Assembly: GCF_965214215.1 (NCBI RefSeq)
Contig: NZ_CBDCBD010000003.1
Span: 1,612,001-1,676,000 of the forward strand
Direction: 5' to 3'
Length of the DNA: 64,000 nucleotides
Source of the DNA: Poriferisodalis sp965214215
Lineage (GTDB): Bacteria; Actinomycetota; Acidimicrobiia; Acidimicrobiales; Poriferisodalaceae
A program made the translations under genes and the position numbers. Shown in pieces: positions 24,323 through 34,189 of the stretch. Positions within the stretch are counted from its first letter, which is position 1. Each line of letters opens with the position of its first letter. The notes under the pieces are model-generated. The model saw nothing but the letters and a program-made list of their open reading frames with translations, searched no databases and had not been told where the DNA came from.

Positions 24323-26644
24323 ATGGCATTGCGAGGAACATCTGTCGTCCGGCGCGAGGACGAGCCGCTGCTGCGCGGGCAGGGACAGTTCGTCGCCGAC
24401 CTCACCGCCGATGCGGATTGGGACGGCTTGGCCCATGCCTGCTACGTGACCTCGACGGTTCCCCACGCCCGCGTTGCCGGTCTGGAGGTGAGCGAGGCAC
24501 GCAACGCTCCCGGCGTCGTCGATGTCGTCACGGCCGCCGATGTCAACCTGGATCCGTATCCGTCGCCGAGCCCGGCGTTCGACGCCGCCATTGTGCGCCC
24601 GATGCTGGCCACCGATCGGGTGCGGTTCGTGGGCGAGCCTGTCGCCGTCGTGGTGGCAGACACCCCGGCTGCAGCGATCGACGCAGCCGAGATGGTGATG
24701 GTCGACTACGAGTCGCTGCCTGCGATCGTCGACCCTGAGGCGGCGCTCGACGGCCCCGCACTGTTCGAGGGCATGGCCGAGCCGAACGTCGTGGTCCGCA
24801 TGTCGCTCGAAGACTCCGAGGCCGATTTCGAGGGGTGCGAATCCGTCGTGGAGGTGCGCACGGTCAACAACCGCATCGCGCCGTGCCCGCTGGAGCCGCG
24901 CGTCGCCGCGAGCCGTTGGGCTGACGACGGGCGCCTGCACCATGTCAATGCCGGCCAGGGCCCCCACCCGGTGCGCGCGGGTCTCGCCAAGATCTTGGAC
25001 CTCGACCGTTCCCAGATGCGTGTGCTCTCGCGTGACGTGGGCGGCAGTTTCGGTGCCAAGGCTCGGCCCCATCCCGAAGAAGCGCTGCTCGGCTGGCTGG
25101 CGGCTCGTGTCGGTCGGCCCATCATGTGGGTGCCCTCGCGCAGCGACGACATGGTGGGGCTCGTCCACGGGCGCGGCCAGATCCAGTACTGCCGCATCGG
25201 CGGCACTCGCGAGGGGCGCATCACGGCCTTCCACGTTCACGTGGTCCAGCAAGCGGGTGCCTACGGGAACATGGGCGCGGCGCTGCCGAATAACGGCAAG
25301 GCGATGCTGGCGGGCTGCTACGACATCGCGACGCTTGGCTTCACCTCGGTCTCGGTGCTCACCAACACCACGCCGACCGGCCCTTACCGCGGTGCCGGCC
25401 GGCCCGAAGCCGCCGCGGCGATCGAGCGCGCTGTCGACGCCTTCGCCGCCGAGATCGGCATGGATCCCGCCGCCGTGCGCCGGAAGAACTTCCTGCAGCC
25501 CGAAGTCTTCCCGTTCAAGACCCGCACCGGCATGCCCTACGACTCGGGCGCGTACGAGGCCAGCCTGGACGCAGCACTTCAGGCAGCCGACTACGGCGCC
25601 TTGCGTGCTGAGCAGGCGCGTCGCCGCGCCGACGGCGACGAGCGGCTGCTCGGCATCGGTCTCGCCACCTACGTCGAGCGCACGGCGGGTGTGGGACGGT
25701 CCGAGTACGGAGCGGTGGAACTCGTCGAGGGCGGCCGCATCGTGGCCCGCACGGGATCGTCGCCCTACGGGCAGGGCCACCACACCTCATGGGCGATGCT
25801 GATCTCGGATCGGACCGGTATGCCGATGGACCGCATCGACATTGTCCACGGCGACACCGACGAGGTGCCTCGTGGCGAGGTGACCGGCGGTTCTCGTTCG
25901 GTGCAGTTGGCAGGCGCGGCGATCTGGGAAGCCTCCGCCACGCTGGTGGATCAGGCCCGAGAGGTGGCGGCCACGCTGCTCGAAGCCGACCCTGCCGACA
26001 TCACGCTTGACACTGGGTCGGGTGCGTTCCATGTCGTGGGCACACCGGCGGTTTCGGTCAACTGGGCTGCCGTCGCTGAGCACCTGGCCGCCGACGCCGG
26101 CGAGTCCGACAGCAACGCGGGCGGCAGCGCCGGCGCGGGACCGCGCCTGCTGCACGCCGAAGAGGTGTTCGATTCCGAAGCGCCCACGTTTCCCTTTGGC
26201 ACCCATGTCGCCGTGGTCGAGGTCGATCGCCACACCGGAGAGGTGGAACTGCTTCGCCTTGTCGCCTGCGACGACGCGGGCACCATTCTCAACCCCCTGC
26301 TGGCAGCCGGGCAGGTGCACGGGGGCCTGGCCCAAGGTGCGGCCCAGGCGCTGTACGAGGAGTTCGTCTACGACGACGACGGCAACCCGCTCACCGGAAA
26401 CTTCGCGGACTACCCGATCATCTCGGCGGCAGAACTGCCGTTCTTCGACCGGGTCGTGCTCGAGACGCCTACGCACATCAACCCGCTCGGCGCCAAGGGC
26501 ATCGGTGAGTCAGGCACGGTCGGCGCCACGCCCGCCGTCCAGAACGCAGTGATCGACGCTGTCGCCCATCTCGGCATCCGCCACATCGATATGCCGCTCA
26601 CACCCCAACGCGTCTGGCAAGCAATCACCGACGCCACCGGTTGA
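24323..26644 (+). CDS. xanthine dehydrogenase/CO-dehydrogenase family molybdenum hydroxylase large subunit
   Basis: A 773-residue protein with the aldehyde oxidase/xanthine dehydrogenase a/b hammerhead at the N-terminus (VRREDEPLLRGQGQFVADLT, RFVGEPVAVVVAD) and the molybdopterin-binding domain after it. Active-site landmarks are SRDVGGSFGAKA, PTGPYRGAGRPEAAAAIER (the PYRGAGR form typical of form II/CoxL-like enzymes, not the AYXCSFR of true CO dehydrogenase) and the catalytic Glu in GIGESGTVGATPAVQNA. The enzyme hydroxylates a heterocycle or aldehyde. The small FeS and FAD subunit genes are absent nearby, so partners must come from another locus. Confidence 0.88.
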   Translation: MALRGTSVVRREDEPLLRGQGQFVADLTADADWDGLAHACYVTSTVPHARVAGLEVSEARNAPGVVDVVTAADVNLDPYPSPSPAFDAAIVRPMLATDRVRFVGEPVAVVVADTPAAAIDAAEMVMVDYESLPAIVDPEAALDGPALFEGMAEPNVVVRMSLEDSEADFEGCESVVEVRTVNNRIAPCPLEPRVAASRWADDGRLHHVNAGQGPHPVRAGLAKILDLDRSQMRVLSRDVGGSFGAKARPHPEEALLGWLAARVGRPIMWVPSRSDDMVGLVHGRGQIQYCRIGGTREGRITAFHVHVVQQAGAYGNMGAALPNNGKAMLAGCYDIATLGFTSVSVLTNTTPTGPYRGAGRPEAAAAIERAVDAFAAEIGMDPAAVRRKNFLQPEVFPFKTRTGMPYDSGAYEASLDAALQAADYGALRAEQARRRADGDERLLGIGLATYVERTAGVGRSEYGAVELVEGGRIVARTGSSPYGQGHHTSWAMLISDRTGMPMDRIDIVHGDTDEVPRGEVTGGSRSVQLAGAAIWEASATLVDQAREVAATLLEADPADITLDTGSGAFHVVGTPAVSVNWAAVAEHLAADAGESDSNAGGSAGAGPRLLHAEEVFDSEAPTFPFGTHVAVVEVDRHTGEVELLRLVACDDAGTILNPLLAAGQVHGGLAQGAAQALYEEFVYDDDGNPLTGNFADYPIISAAELPFFDRVVLETPTHINPLGAKGIGESGTVGATPAVQNAVIDAVAHLGIRHIDMPLTPQRVWQAITDATG

Positions 26645-26677
26645 GTCTCCTCAGTCGTCGACTCACTCCAGATCTGA

Positions 26678-28006
26678 CTAGTCCTCGCCGGGACCCAGCT
26701 CAGGCGCGCTGACTTCTTGAACATCCAGCACTACGGGAGCCGGCTCGCCGAGCTCTTCGCCCCCCGTCACTGAACCCAAGTCGCGGAAGCGTCGGGCCTG
26801 GGGGAGCACTCGGCGCTGAAACGAGCCGACACCATCGTTGAAGGCACCGACTGCGGTGCGCAAGCCTCGCCCCATCTTGTCCACGTGCTCGATGTAGGTC
26901 GAGAGTCGGGAATACAGCTCACTGCCCAAGTCGGCAACTTTCTCCGCATTGCGGGCGATGTCCTGACGCTGCCAGGCCAGTGCCACGGTCCTCAGGAAGG
27001 CAATCAGCAGGCCGGGGGTCGCGATCAGCACTCGGTGTCGGTGCCACGCGTTCTGCCAGACGTCGCTGTCGGCGTCCATGGCCACATCGAGCATTGGGTC
27101 GGTCGGCACGTACATGAGGACGAAATCGGGAGACCCGGACACCCACCGGCCGTAATCGCGATCGCCGAGCTCCTTGGCGCGCTCGCTCAGGGCTGCCGCA
27201 TGCTCTGCGAGGGCCTGCTGCTGTTCCGCTTCGTCCGATGCCTGTACCGCCCGGTCGTAGGCGGCAAACGGCGTCTTGGCATCGATCACGACGCTCGCCC
27301 CGCCTGGCACCTTGACCACCACATCGGGCCGCAAGCGTCCCTCGGCGCCGATTTCGCCGACTGTGGCCTGCTCGACGTAGTCAATGTGTCGGCTCATGCC
27401 AGCCGCCTCGATGACATTGCGGAGGTGCTGCTCACCCCAAGCACCGCGCATTTTCGAGTCGCGCAGAATCTGACGCAGTCCGCTCGTCTCTGATACGAGC
27501 TTGTCGACACTCTGAGAAACCTTGGCGGTGTCTTCGGCCCGCGCAGTGTCGGCCGTGTTCACATACTTCTGCAGTTCCGCCAGCCGTTCACGCATCGGCT
27601 CAACCAGCTCTTTGACGGTTTTGCCGGCCGTCTTGGTTTGCTCGGTGGTGAGGTCTCGGAACTCTTTCATGAAGGTGTCGCGCGTTGACTCGCTGACCTG
27701 GGCGGCGATCTCCTTGAAACGTCCCTCGATCTCAGCCTGCTTCTTCGTCATCTCCTCGACGCGCGCGTCCCGTTCTGCCTCAGCAGACGCCAACTTGACG
27801 CGCAGGTCCGCAGCGGCGTCGCGTTGCTGATCCGCCTTGGCACGTGCTTTGTCTCGTTCACCGGCCAGCTCGGTATTGCGTTGCGAGCGGTCGTCGCGCT
27901 CTGCCGTTACGGTGGCTAGTCGCCGAGACAGCACAGCCCACACGGCACCCGCGCCGGCGGCGAGACCGACCAACACTCCGAGCACGGCGGCAAGACCAGC
28001 GGACAT
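26678..28006 (-). CDS. rmuC: DNA recombination protein RmuC homologue
   Basis: The ATG at 28006 has AAGGAG 8 bases upstream. The 442-residue protein has an N-terminal membrane helix (AAVLGVLVGLAAGAGAVWAV), a coiled coil (residues 30-100) and the RmuC domain: KMRGAWGEQHLRNVIEAAGM, VVIDAKTPFAAYDRAV and VLMYVPTDPMLDVAMD. The domain is related to PD-(D/E)XK nucleases; the Asp-x-Lys in IDAKTP is retained. RmuC limits inversions and rearrangements at repeats. It is divergent from the lipoprotein gene at 28244. Confidence 0.9.
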   Translation of the reverse strand: MSAGLAAVLGVLVGLAAGAGAVWAVLSRRLATVTAERDDRSQRNTELAGERDKARAKADQQRDAAADLRVKLASAEAERDARVEEMTKKQAEIEGRFKEIAAQVSESTRDTFMKEFRDLTTEQTKTAGKTVKELVEPMRERLAELQKYVNTADTARAEDTAKVSQSVDKLVSETSGLRQILRDSKMRGAWGEQHLRNVIEAAGMSRHIDYVEQATVGEIGAEGRLRPDVVVKVPGGASVVIDAKTPFAAYDRAVQASDEAEQQQALAEHAAALSERAKELGDRDYGRWVSGSPDFVLMYVPTDPMLDVAMDADSDVWQNAWHRHRVLIATPGLLIAFLRTVALAWQRQDIARNAEKVADLGSELYSRLSTYIEHVDKMGRGLRTAVGAFNDGVGSFQRRVLPQARRFRDLGSVTGGEELGEPAPVVLDVQEVSAPELGPGED

Positions 28007-28243
28007 GCGGTTCACTCCTTGCGGTGATGGAGCAAGATCGCCTCTCGACGGGACACAGCTCAAGCGTAATCCCGTTGGCTTCGCCGGTTGATGACGACTG
28101 CCAGAAGGGATCCGCACGGCAACGATGCTTGAAACGTGGCGCAATGCGGTCAGGGCCAAACCAGTCCCGAAGTGCCCTGCGCTGACGGGCTTGAGGTTCG
28201 TGCGTCTAGCGTCGGCGTCGATGCGCGGCACACACGGCGACGA

Positions 28244-30085
28244 ATGCGAGTGCGCCATGAGCGGCAAGGACTGGGGCTCCTGAGGCCGCGGCGCGCCGCA
28301 GTGGCGGCCCTCCTCACGGTTCTGCTGCTCGTGGGGGCTTGCAGCACAGGCACCGACGAGGTTCCCGAGCCCGTCATTGCCTCGACAACAACGGTCGCCC
28401 CCGCCGCTGGCACGGCGGGTGTCGCCACGACGACCGGCGAGGCCGCGCAGATCACGGTGCCCACAACGCAGGCGCCTGCGGACACGGGGCCTCGGCGCGG
28501 CGGCACGCTGCGTGTGCTGCTGGCAGCCGACCCCACGCCCATTACCGGCTGGACGCCATGGGATCACGTGTGCGCATGGTCGTGCCGCAACGTGCTGGAC
28601 CATGTCGTCGAGACGCTCATGGTCGTGCTCCCCGACGGAACCGTCGTGCCCTGGCTGGCGGAATCGGTCTCGGTCGACGCGTCATTGCAGCGCTGGACCG
28701 TGAAACTGCGACCGGGCATCACCTTCACCGACGGCGAGCCCCTTGATGCGATCACCGTCAAGACCGGCATCGACGACTACCTGCGCTCAGGCCGAGCCAG
28801 CGGCGGCCACCTGCGAGACGCCCGCATCACATCGATCATCGTCGACGACGAACTCACCTTGACCTTCGAGCTGAGCGAGCCCAACGCCGGCCTGCCCGCT
28901 GCCCTTGCGGGCCCGGTCGGGCGCGTTTTCTCCGTCGTCGCAGCCGAGGCCGATCCGGACATCTTCGCCAGGGCACCAGTGGGCACCGGACCGTTCGTCT
29001 TCCGGCGCTGGTCGGCCGGAGAGCCGGCGGTGCTGCAAGCCAACCCTGACTACTGGCGCACTGGAGCGGATGGTTCGACACTGCCGTGGGCAGCCGAGAT
29101 TGTCTTCACCGAGATTCCCGACGAGCGGGATCGCCTCGCGTCGCTGCTCGACGGCCGAGGCGACGTCCTGATGTCGCGGTCGGCTGAGCTTGCAACCGCC
29201 GTGGCCACGGCGACCGACACCGGCGGCCGCTCGCTCACCGCCATCCAGCGGCACGACGACAACGCCGGAGTCGTGCTGTTCAACCTGCTCCGCGCCCCGC
29301 TCGACGACATCCGGGTACGACGCGCGCTGATCGCTGCGGCCGATCAGGAACAGCTCATCTCCGCACTCGGACCTGATGTCGACTCGTTGCCCGCGACCCA
29401 GTGGTGGTCGCCGGGAAGCATCTGGCATTCGGCCGAGGTGGCGGAGGCTTGGCCCACCCACGATGCCGAGCGCGCCCGCTCGTTGCTGCGCGAGTACGTC
29501 GAGGATCCAGAGCGCTCCGACGACCGAGACCCCGGCGAGCCGGTACGTATCCGCATCCTGTGCACCGACGATCTCGCCCTCATGCGTATGACGGCCGGAC
29601 TCGAGCGCCAATGGGAGGCAACCGACCTTGTCGACGTTGACGTCGAGACGGTCGCCCGCACGGGGCTCATCAGCCGTGTCATGGGCTCGGTGGTCCAGAG
29701 CCCGTCGTTCGCCGGTGACTTCGGAGCAACGTGCTGGCGCGTCGGAGGCGAGTCCGATCCTGGGGTTCTGGCGTCGGCTGCGGTTGGTCCGATCCGCACC
29801 ACGCCGCTGAACGTGTCCAACTTCACCGGAGAGCACCTTGGCGCGCTGGCGAGCCTCATCAAGTCGACCGCCGACGGAGACGACCGGCGTGACGCAGTTG
29901 CGCAGTTCAGCGCCGCCCTCGCGAACGAGGCACCCTACGTGTATCTGAGTTACGCATCGAGCGTGATCGCGGCCAGCGCGGACGTCGGGGGGCTCGGGCG
30001 TACGACGCTTCCCGACGGCGATGTGATCGAAGGCCAGCGGCTCGGTGTCGGCCGTTACGACGAGGTGTGGCTGCGCCGTGAGTGA
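28244..30085 (+). CDS. ABC transporter substrate-binding lipoprotein, family 5 (peptide/nickel type)
   Basis: The 613-residue product from ATG 28244 has a basic n-region, a hydrophobic core and a lipobox LLLVGACSTG (lipidated Cys about residue 33). A Thr/Ala-rich linker follows. The SBP_bac_5 domain shows VVETLMVVLPDGTVVPWLAE, WTVKLRPGITFTDGEPLDAI, PVGTGPFVFRRW and VLQANPDYWR. It would capture an oligopeptide or similar ligand outside the membrane. No permease or ATPase genes are nearby. Its last codons overlap the rsgA start. Confidence 0.85.
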   Translation: MRVRHERQGLGLLRPRRAAVAALLTVLLLVGACSTGTDEVPEPVIASTTTVAPAAGTAGVATTTGEAAQITVPTTQAPADTGPRRGGTLRVLLAADPTPITGWTPWDHVCAWSCRNVLDHVVETLMVVLPDGTVVPWLAESVSVDASLQRWTVKLRPGITFTDGEPLDAITVKTGIDDYLRSGRASGGHLRDARITSIIVDDELTLTFELSEPNAGLPAALAGPVGRVFSVVAAEADPDIFARAPVGTGPFVFRRWSAGEPAVLQANPDYWRTGADGSTLPWAAEIVFTEIPDERDRLASLLDGRGDVLMSRSAELATAVATATDTGGRSLTAIQRHDDNAGVVLFNLLRAPLDDIRVRRALIAAADQEQLISALGPDVDSLPATQWWSPGSIWHSAEVAEAWPTHDAERARSLLREYVEDPERSDDRDPGEPVRIRILCTDDLALMRMTAGLERQWEATDLVDVDVETVARTGLISRVMGSVVQSPSFAGDFGATCWRVGGESDPGVLASAAVGPIRTTPLNVSNFTGEHLGALASLIKSTADGDDRRDAVAQFSAALANEAPYVYLSYASSVIAASADVGGLGRTTLPDGDVIEGQRLGVGRYDEVWLRRE

Positions 30086-31172
30086 CGGCGCTGATCGGCG
30101 CATCGTCGAATCGTCGCCGATCCCAGATGTCGCCGCGCTCGGCTGGCATCGCAGGCCCGGTCGGGGTCGACGGCCGCAGCCGGGCTATGAGGTGAGCCGG
30201 GTGGCCGTCGAACATCGCGGCGCCTACGAACTTGTCGATGACGACGGCAGGACGATCGGGGCTGTGGATGCGTCGATTCGCGATGCAGCCCGCACGCCGT
30301 TCGACTTTCCGACCGTCGGCGACTGGGTGGTCCGGTCGCTGGAGGCCCGACACGACCGGCGCGTCGCGATCGTCGAGGTGCTGGACCGGACCTCTCTGCT
30401 GTGCCGCCGCGCCTCCGGCCCGCGGCCACAGCCGCAACTGGTGGCGGCGAACGCAGACATCCTCGCCGTCGTCACCACGCCGACTCCGGCCGCCGATGAC
30501 CGCACCACCAGCGCGACCGATGCCGGCCACCGGATCGAGTGGTATCTGACCGCAGCATTCGGCGGGGGAGTCCGCCCGCTGATCGTCGTGAACAAGATCG
30601 ACACGGCGTCGCAAGCCGAATGCGAGGCAACCGTCGAAGCCTTGCGCCGCCGCCTCGGCGCTGCGGCGGACGACGTGGCGATCCTGGAGACGTGCGCCCT
30701 CGACGGTCGCGGGCTCGACGGCCTCGCAGCATTGGCCCAAGACGGTGCGACGGTGGCTTTCAGCGGTCCTTCCGGGGTGGGAAAGTCGTCGCTGGTGAAT
30801 CGGCTCGCAGAATCCGAGGTCATGTCAGTTGCGCCGCTCAGCCCTGGCGGCCGCGGCCGGCACACCACCGTGCGGCGCCAACTCGTTCCCATCGGTGGAC
30901 CAAGCGGAGGGACCCTCATTGACACGCCAGGCCTGCAGAATCTGATCCCTTGGGGCGGCGAGGGGGGCCTTGTGTCCGCCCCCGACGGCGTTCACCACGG
31001 CTTGGCGTCGGTATTCGGCGAGATTGCGACGCTCGCTCAGCGCTGCCGCTTCGCCGACTGCGCGCACACCGTGGAGCCCGACTGCGCGGTGGTGGCTGCG
31101 GTGCAGACCGGCGACCTGGCTGACGAGCGACTCGGCACCTATCTCGAACTCGTGGCGGACATGGGACGCTGA
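30078..31172 (+). CDS. rsgA: ribosome small-subunit-dependent GTPase A
   Basis: A 364-residue protein from GTG 30078, overlapping the lipoprotein gene by 8 bases. It has an N-terminal OB-like fold (FDFPTVGDWVVRSLE) and the circularly permuted GTPase order of RsgA/YjeQ: G4 VVNKID first, then G1 FSGPSGVGKSSLVN, then G3 LIDTPGLQN. The C-terminal zinc site reads CRFADCAHTVEPDCAV. RsgA assists late 30S maturation and releases after GTP hydrolysis. Sharing a message with a lipoprotein gene is probably fortuitous. Confidence 0.92.
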   Translation: MSDGADRRIVESSPIPDVAALGWHRRPGRGRRPQPGYEVSRVAVEHRGAYELVDDDGRTIGAVDASIRDAARTPFDFPTVGDWVVRSLEARHDRRVAIVEVLDRTSLLCRRASGPRPQPQLVAANADILAVVTTPTPAADDRTTSATDAGHRIEWYLTAAFGGGVRPLIVVNKIDTASQAECEATVEALRRRLGAAADDVAILETCALDGRGLDGLAALAQDGATVAFSGPSGVGKSSLVNRLAESEVMSVAPLSPGGRGRHTTVRRQLVPIGGPSGGTLIDTPGLQNLIPWGGEGGLVSAPDGVHHGLASVFGEIATLAQRCRFADCAHTVEPDCAVVAAVQTGDLADERLGTYLELVADMGR

Positions 31173-31197
31173 ACCGGCAGGCGACGCCGTGGTCTGC

Positions 31198-31983
31198 TCA
31201 GCGGCCTTTGAACTCGGGCCGCCGCTTGTTCATGAACGCGTCCACGCCTTCTTGGTAGTCGTCGCTGTCGAAGCACGCCCGGATCATTGCCTCGACCTCG
31301 GTGAAGTCGCGTTCAGACTCGGGCCTCTGCCACTGCGTCAACGCTACCTTGGCGGCGGCAATGGTCAGCGGAGCGTTCTGGCCGATGAGATCGGTCCATT
31401 CGGTGACCGACGCCTCCAAATCTGCTTTCGGGACGACCCGGTTGACGAGCCCCATCTGCAGCGCCTCTTGTGCCCCGAAGCGATCGGCGAGAAAGAAGAT
31501 GCGCTTGGCAGCCGACGGGCCGACCAGGCGCATCAGCGTGCCGATTCCAGCGGCGCCGTAGCCGAGGCCGAGGCGAGCCGCGGGAATCGTGAACTGGGCA
31601 TCCTCGGCGGCGACGCGCAGGTCGGCCGTCAGCGCCACCGCCAATCCGCCGCCGATGCAGTAGCCGTGAATGGCAGCAATGAGCGGCTTGGACAAGCCCA
31701 GCAGCGACGCATGTGCCCGAGATGTCGTGTCGTCGTAGTCGCGGTTGCCGCTCGCATCGGAGCGCTGCTCGCCGAACTGGCTGATGTCGGCGCCTGCGGC
31801 GAACGCGCGCTCGCCTGCGCCGCGGATGACCACTACCCGGATCTCGCCGTCGCCTTCCAGCTCCGTCGTGGCCGCGGTGATGCCGTCCCACATCTGCGCG
31901 CTGATGGCGTTATGCCGCTCCGGATGGTCCAAGATGATGCGGCCCACATGGCCGTCGCGTTCGAGATGCACCTGCCCGCTCAC
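31198..31983 (-). CDS. enoyl-CoA hydratase/isomerase family protein
   Basis: I place the start at GTG 31983 (SGQVHLERDGHVGRIILDHP), the usual family N-terminus; ATG 32016 is possible. The 261-residue crotonase-fold protein has the oxyanion-hole segments RAFAAGADISQFG and AAIHGYCIGGGLAVALTADL. The canonical catalytic Glu pair positions are partly kept (RLGLGYGAAGIGTL lacks the usual Glu at PE(I/L)), so isomerase, hydratase or another crotonase chemistry is possible. It converges on rsgA and lies downstream of a second crotonase gene, a likely two-gene unit. Confidence 0.87.
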   Translation of the reverse strand: MSGQVHLERDGHVGRIILDHPERHNAISAQMWDGITAATTELEGDGEIRVVVIRGAGERAFAAGADISQFGEQRSDASGNRDYDDTTSRAHASLLGLSKPLIAAIHGYCIGGGLAVALTADLRVAAEDAQFTIPAARLGLGYGAAGIGTLMRLVGPSAAKRIFFLADRFGAQEALQMGLVNRVVPKADLEASVTEWTDLIGQNAPLTIAAAKVALTQWQRPESERDFTEVEAMIRACFDSDDYQEGVDAFMNKRRPEFKGR

Positions 31984-32093
31984 GGCGGCTGACGCTACCG
32001 CCCGCCCCGCATACATGCCCGAGAAGCAGCAGGCCGATGTTGTATCGAGTCGAGAGTTTCGTCGGCGGCGCAAGCGTCGAGCGAGAACCGAAC

Positions 32094-32921
32094 TCAGGAC
32101 TCGGGTGGCACCCAGCTGGCGTCTCGGCGCTCCCGGAAGGCGGCGATGCCCTCGGCGGCCTCATCGCTTTGGAACAGACGCTGGCTCAACTCCGCAGTCC
32201 ACTCCCAAGCTTCGGCGCGATCCATCTCGGGCACCCTCGTCACGAGCTGCTTCGTGTTCGCCAGCGCGTTGGGGCCACCCCGCACTAGCCGTCGCAACGT
32301 CACCGACACCTCGTCGTCGAGCTGGTCGCGGGGCACCGCACGGTTGATGAGCCCGGCCGCCGCTGCCCGAGGTGCGGGCACACGCTCGCCTTCCAGAAAC
32401 AGCTCGCTGGCATCGGAACGACGCAGTTTCGGCAGGCAGACCACCGAGATCACCGCGGGCGCCACGCCGATGCGGACCTCGGTGAAGCCGATGATGGCGT
32501 CGTCGGCCGCGATTGAGATGTCCATTGCCGCAGCCAACCCCACACCGCCGGCGGTGACATGACCGGCCAGCCGGCCCACGACGGGCTTGTCGCAGGTCAT
32601 GATCTGCTCGAGGATCTCCACGAAGTTGTGGCGCAGCGTCGGCTGGGGCACGCCGGGCTGGGCTGCCCGAAGGTCGGCGCCGGCGCAGAACGTGTTGCCC
32701 ACATGGGTGAACAGGATTGCTCGCACGGCGGGATCGGCCAGCGCGGCCTCGAAGTGATCGCCGACACCGTTCACGATCTCGACGCTGAGCGCATTGCGGT
32801 AGTCAGGTCGATTCAGCGTGATCGTCGCAACCCCGCCCGCGACCTCATAGAGCACGGCTGCGTCGGGATCCTCGGTCGGGGTTCGATCGTCGACGTCGTT
32901 GCCTGCATGGTCCTGTGACAT
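32094..32921 (-). CDS. enoyl-CoA hydratase/isomerase family protein
   Basis: A 275-residue crotonase from ATG 32921 with an acidic N-terminal extension. The CoA-binding oxyanion hole is seen in NTFCAGADLRAAQ and RLAGHVTAGGVGLAAAMD. The second segment has Thr-Ala-Gly-Gly in place of the usual G-x-x-x-G-G-G. FTEVRIGVAPAVIS keeps the Glu expected of hydratases. It is similar to actinobacterial EchA proteins. It precedes the other crotonase by 110 bases on the same strand and is divergent from mscS. Confidence 0.87.
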   Translation of the reverse strand: MSQDHAGNDVDDRTPTEDPDAAVLYEVAGGVATITLNRPDYRNALSVEIVNGVGDHFEAALADPAVRAILFTHVGNTFCAGADLRAAQPGVPQPTLRHNFVEILEQIMTCDKPVVGRLAGHVTAGGVGLAAAMDISIAADDAIIGFTEVRIGVAPAVISVVCLPKLRRSDASELFLEGERVPAPRAAAAGLINRAVPRDQLDDEVSVTLRRLVRGGPNALANTKQLVTRVPEMDRAEAWEWTAELSQRLFQSDEAAEGIAAFRERRDASWVPPES

Positions 32922-33001
32922 CGCGGCGATGCTAGGAGGCTGAGCCGTGCGGCACCGAGCCGTGGACACATGGCGCTGAGGCTGACTCCTAGGCTGCCGC
33001 G

Positions 33002-34162
33002 ATGACTGAACTGTTGGCACAGGCTTCCTCGGCAACCGACGCCGTGGAGGCGCTGCTGGAGGCCAGCCGCGGCACGGAGGTGTGCGGCACCGAGCCCAGC
33101 TGGGTGTGCGAGCGCATCTTCGATTGGACCGGCAGTGAGGGCTTTGCGACCGCGTCGGTATGGATCGTGGACAAGCCGCTGACGGTGCTGATCATCCTGC
33201 TGCTCGCGATGATCGCCCGCCGCGTCGTGCGCCGGGCCATCGATCACCTGGTGGAGCGCATCGCTTCAGACAAGAAGCACGCCGAGGAAAGCGAGGCGGC
33301 TCGCACTGCCGAAGAAGGGCGCACGTGGGATCCCGAGCGCCTCTCGGCCAAGATGCGGCAGCTGCGCGAGCGCACCGAACGCTCCAGCCAGAGAGCCACA
33401 ACGCTTGGGACGCTGTTCAAGAGCGTCGCCACCACGATCGTCTGGGCCGTCGCGCTCATGATGCTGCTTGCGGAATTCGACGTGAACCTCGGCCCCCTGA
33501 TCGCGGGTGCCGGCATCGTCGGCGTCGCAGTCGGCTTCGGTGCGCAGTCGGTCGTGCGGGACCTGCTCACTGGGATATTCATGCTGATCGAAGACCAGTA
33601 CGGCGTCGGCGACGTGGTCGACTTGGGCGATGCGGTCGGAACCGTGGAGTCGGTGGGGCTGCGCACCACGCGGCTGCGTGACATCTCGGGCACGGTCTGG
33701 CACGTGCCCAACGGCGCGATCGCACGCGTCGGCAACATGTCGCAGCTGTGGGCACGCGTGCCGCTCGATCTCGATGTCGCCTACGACACCGACCTCGACC
33801 ACGCCATGGAGATCATCAAGCGCGTCGCCGACGACGTGTGGCACGAGCAGGGCGAGAACACCACCGTGCTCGAAGAGCCGAGTGTCGTGGGCGTGCAGGC
33901 ATTCGGCGCCGACGCGGTCACCATCCGCGTCATGGTCAAGACCGAGCCTTCCGAGCAGTGGGCCACAGCGCGCCTGCTGCGCAAGCGCGTCAAGGACGCG
34001 TTCGACGAGGCAGGCATTGAGATCCCGTTCCCGCAGCGGACGGTCTGGGTGCGCAGCGGCGAGCCCTCCGAATCCGATGGCAGGACGGCGGTGGGCGCGT
34101 TCCAGACGACCACCACGCCACTGCAAGCCGAGGACGCCGACGGCGACGGTGCCGACCTCTGA
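33002..34162 (+). CDS. small-conductance mechanosensitive channel (MscS family)
   Basis: A 386-residue membrane protein. One helix near residues 60-73 (LTVLIILLLAMIARRVVRR) precedes a charged cytoplasmic coil (residues 75-135). A second helix pair follows, with the pore helix GPLIAGAGIVGVAVGFGAQSVVRDLLTGIF and the MscS beta domain EDQYGVGDVVDLGDAVGTVE. The C-terminal alpha-beta domain (RVPLDLDVAYDTDLDHAMEI) is present. It opens on membrane tension to release solutes. The large charged insertion between the first helix and the core is notable. Confidence 0.9.
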   Translation: MTELLAQASSATDAVEALLEASRGTEVCGTEPSWVCERIFDWTGSEGFATASVWIVDKPLTVLIILLLAMIARRVVRRAIDHLVERIASDKKHAEESEAARTAEEGRTWDPERLSAKMRQLRERTERSSQRATTLGTLFKSVATTIVWAVALMMLLAEFDVNLGPLIAGAGIVGVAVGFGAQSVVRDLLTGIFMLIEDQYGVGDVVDLGDAVGTVESVGLRTTRLRDISGTVWHVPNGAIARVGNMSQLWARVPLDLDVAYDTDLDHAMEIIKRVADDVWHEQGENTTVLEEPSVVGVQAFGADAVTIRVMVKTEPSEQWATARLLRKRVKDAFDEAGIEIPFPQRTVWVRSGEPSESDGRTAVGAFQTTTTPLQAEDADGDGADL

Positions 34163-34189
34163 GCCGGTCGCGCTGGGCAATTCAGACGG

